DNA from: Betaproteobacteria bacterium | GTDB taxonomy: Bacteria; Pseudomonadota; Gammaproteobacteria; Burkholderiales; Rhodocyclaceae | Assembly (NCBI GenBank): GCA_025997075.1 | Contig: BNUC01000162.1 | Coordinates: 1 to 7,320, forward strand | Length of the DNA: 7,320 nt | Reading direction: 5' to 3' | Part shown: piece by piece, positions 5,957 to 7,320 of the stretch | How the letters are laid out: every line of letters begins with the position of its first letter | Numbering within the stretch: the first letter of the stretch is position 1 | Made by a program: the position numbers and the translations under genes | The notes under the pieces: generated by a model | The model's input: the letters and a program-made list of their open reading frames with translations, nothing else | Databases searched by the model: none | What the model was told of the DNA's origin: nothing

Positions 5957-7048
5957 TTACCAAGTCGAATAAGCATCGCCGGTGTTTCGTTCGCCAGGCC
6001 TGCCCAGAGTGGATTTCCCACTGAGTACCCGCAACACCTCATCCGCGATCCGGCGCATTTCTCCTTCAGCATAACGGTGGTCGCAAGGCAGATAAAACAA
6101 TTGTTTTAACAATTTGCTTTCCGCGTCGGTTGCCTTTTCCACCGAGGAAATTTTTTCTCCTGTGGTCGAAGGCAACCAAAAGCGCGGACAGACGATCCCT
6201 TGCCGGGTCAGCGCGGTCGCCATGAATTCCCAGGAGATGTGTCCGGGGAGCCGCAGAGGAAAGGCGACCGGGACAAAACCGGGGTTTCGTTCCGGCCACA
6301 GCGCCCATTCGCGCAGACGGTCGTGCAGGGCGGCGTAGTTTTCCTTGCGTTTGGCGGCAATGGACGCCAAGGGGAGGCGACGCAGCAGGCTGGCGGTTAG
6401 GCGGCTCATCTCGCCGCCCGGCAGCAGGTGTTCCTGCGCGATTTTGGCTTCCCGCAGGAAGAGGCTGTTGTCAATATGCGGATGCTCGAAACGTTCCAGA
6501 AGCGCGTCCTGACGTTTTTCTCCCCAAGATTTTTCCGCAGCGGATGGAACGGGAGAAAAGCCGGCGACTTTCCCCACCAGAATGCCGCCATCCGGGACGC
6601 CCAGCACTTCCGCCGGACTGTAGAGAACGACACCGGCTTGCGATTCCACGCCCGTGCAAAGCGCCTGCGAACGGTCTTCGAGCCAGAAAATATCGGTACG
6701 CGCGACCAGCGCACGGCAAAGTTCCGGCGCGATGGGGCGTCCCAACCATGAAAAAGTCAGCACCCCTTCTCCCGGCAGTACCTGCCGCACAAAGTCGACG
6801 GGCGGAGAAAACGTGTCCCCGACGTGATAAAACTTGCACGCTACCAATCGCCTTAACGGGGCGATGTAGTTCGGTGGCGCAATAACCGGTAGCCAGACAC
6901 AGGTGATGGCATGGTTCCACAGCCAGGCGGCCAGCGCTGCGGAAGGGCTGGCGAAACAGACGGTTTCGTAATTTTGTGTCCAGCATTCCCATACGCTCCC
7001 CTTGGCTTCCGGCACGGCGTTCAGATCGAGTTCCATAAAGCCGCCCAA
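5957..7048 (-). CDS. DegT/DnrJ/EryC1-fold aminotransferase-like protein lacking the expected PLP lysine
   Basis: The protein resembles the divergent branch of the DegT/StrS fold that begins with LGGF/LGGY-type residues. The core signature is WLEDRSQAL (Asp125 and Gln128 at the cofactor-pyridine positions), followed by LYSPAEVLGVPDGG at about 142-155. In relatives the latter reads S-P-x-K-x-x-G-V-P-D-G-G, with Lys forming the internal aldimine; here that position is Glu147. Normal transamination would therefore be lost, leaving a binding, scaffolding or altered-chemistry role. The start is uncertain: TTG 7048 keeps the LGGF-like motif (363 residues), ATG 7036 gives 359, and neither has a clear ribosome binding site. 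The frame stays open upstream through a proline-coding poly-C region to a stop at 7139-7141, so the real N-terminus may be obscured by errors there. It is the first recognisable gene of the train, 22 bases before the radical SAM pair. Confidence 0.78.
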   Translation of the reverse strand: MGGFMELDLNAVPEAKGSVWECWTQNYETVCFASPSAALAAWLWNHAITCVWLPVIAPPNYIAPLRRLVACKFYHVGDTFSPPVDFVRQVLPGEGVLTFSWLGRPIAPELCRALVARTDIFWLEDRSQALCTGVESQAGVVLYSPAEVLGVPDGGILVGKVAGFSPVPSAAEKSWGEKRQDALLERFEHPHIDNSLFLREAKIAQEHLLPGGEMSRLTASLLRRLPLASIAAKRKENYAALHDRLREWALWPERNPGFVPVAFPLRLPGHISWEFMATALTRQGIVCPRFWLPSTTGEKISSVEKATDAESKLLKQLFYLPCDHRYAEGEMRRIADEVLRVLSGKSTLGRPGERNTGDAYSTW

Positions 7049-7074
7049 AACGGGCAGGCCGGGAGCGGCTTCGC

Positions 7075-7175
7075 GGGGGGGGGGGGGGGGGGGGGGGGCA
7101 ACCTCGGGGGGGGGAAAGTCCGGTTTCTCCGGGGGGGTCTAAGCGCCCCCCGGCACGAAGGGGGGGTTTTTTTTT
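7075..7175. repeat. Cluster of long homopolymer runs (G24, G9, G7, C6, G7, T9)
   Basis: Plus-strand runs are G24 at 7075-7098, G9 at 7106-7114, G7 at 7131-7137, C6 at 7146-7151, G7 at 7160-7166 and T9 at 7167-7175. This is just upstream of the DegT-like gene, where its leader, promoter or N-terminus should be. A run of 24 G is extreme for a bacterial chromosome and suggests either a low-quality contig region or a highly slippery contingency tract. No credible coding sequence can be read through it. Confidence 0.9.
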
Positions 7176-7185
7176 AGACGGCTTG

Positions 7186-7201
7186 AGAAAAAGCTTTTTC
7201 T
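7186..7201. repeat. 16-base perfect palindrome
   Basis: AGAAAAAGCTTTTTCT is a perfect self-complementary sequence with no loop, containing a HindIII-type AAGCTT centre. It could form part of a regulatory site ahead of the minus-strand train, or be chance in AT-rich DNA. It is not a good terminator because there is no loop or GC-rich stem. Confidence 0.4.
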
Positions 7202-7320
7202 TATTGGGAAAGAGCTTGGTTGGGTGAATGTGTTCTTCCTTGTGGTGATCTTGTGGAGCTGCCCCACATTGGACAAATCATAACAAAAGCTTACTCACTA
7301 GCGTACATACACACTATCAA
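7202..7320. other. Right-edge segment with no recognisable gene
   Basis: No long reading frame, RNA gene or clear promoter is visible on either strand, and the stretch is AT-richer than the neighbouring coding DNA. If the window is continuous, it should contain the promoter of the minus-strand train, but no convincing -35/-10 pair with normal spacing was found. Confidence 0.45.

Noticed and set aside
6471..6992. 173-residue alternative frame on the minus strand inside the DegT-like gene
   Set aside because: It overlaps fully with the frame carrying the DegT-fold motifs and has an Arg/Ser-rich composition typical of a shifted GC-rich frame.
7075..7137. G-quadruplex regulatory element
   Set aside because: G-runs could fold so, but the runs are more simply explained by miscalling or slippage, and there is no spacer pattern suggesting a selected quadruplex.
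7049..7138. Polyproline N-terminal extension of the DegT-like protein
   Set aside because: Any frame through C-runs gives proline or glycine-like repeats; there is no start codon in the open stretch apart from a CTG, so the reading is not evidence of a real proline-rich domain.
7253..7280. String CCCCACATTGGACAAATC as a hint of eukaryotic (plant repeat-like) contamination
   Set aside because: The string is too short to support an origin; it is only a reason to run a search on the right edge.
1..7320. CRISPR array, tRNA, rRNA or insertion-sequence ends
   Set aside because: No regularly spaced direct repeats, cloverleaf-like sequence, rRNA-like conserved stretch or transposase with terminal inverted repeats was seen.

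Overview
This window looks like a bacterial chromosome of moderate GC, probably a Gram-negative proteobacterium. That guess rests on a YeaE-like aldo/keto reductase, a stand-alone APS kinase and Rpn-type nuclease remnants; nothing here allows a firmer placement. Apart from the first ~360 bases, every convincing gene is on the minus strand, so the biology reads from right to left.

Right to left: about 120 bases with no recognisable gene (7202-7320). Next come ~100 bases full of long mononucleotide runs, including a run of 24 G (7075-7175). Then a tightly packed minus-strand gene train: (1) a DegT-fold aminotransferase-like protein whose expected PLP lysine appears to be glutamate; (2) a 527-residue radical SAM protein; (3) a 451-residue radical SAM paralogue; (4) a PAPS-dependent sulfotransferase split by a frameshift in a C7-T-C6 tract; (5) cysC, APS kinase, whose ATG overlaps the sulfotransferase stop. 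After a 167-base gap comes a YeaE-like aldo/keto reductase with its own ribosome binding site, probably a separate unit. The left edge is a gene graveyard: the C-terminal end of an Rpn/PD-(D/E)XK-type protein (plus strand), a frameshifted partial second copy of the same kind of gene, and a 40-base remnant of a cysC-like gene.

The train reads as a small-molecule, lipid or glycan modification module. APS kinase makes PAPS, the sulfotransferase transfers the sulfuryl group, and two radical SAM enzymes with a cysteine-rich SPASM-like region placed before the radical SAM core probably do redox or radical chemistry on the same scaffold. The DegT-fold protein may bind a sugar or amino compound without being an ordinary aminotransferase. 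The substrate is unknown and no RiPP-like precursor peptide is visible. I do not recognise this five-gene combination as a described pathway, and it is the best candidate for a novel system here.

Caution: three homopolymer-rich places in the train (C7-T-C6 in the sulfotransferase, G10 in the first radical SAM gene, the G24 cluster before the DegT-like gene) may be contingency loci or may be sequencing/assembly errors. Sequence alone cannot decide.
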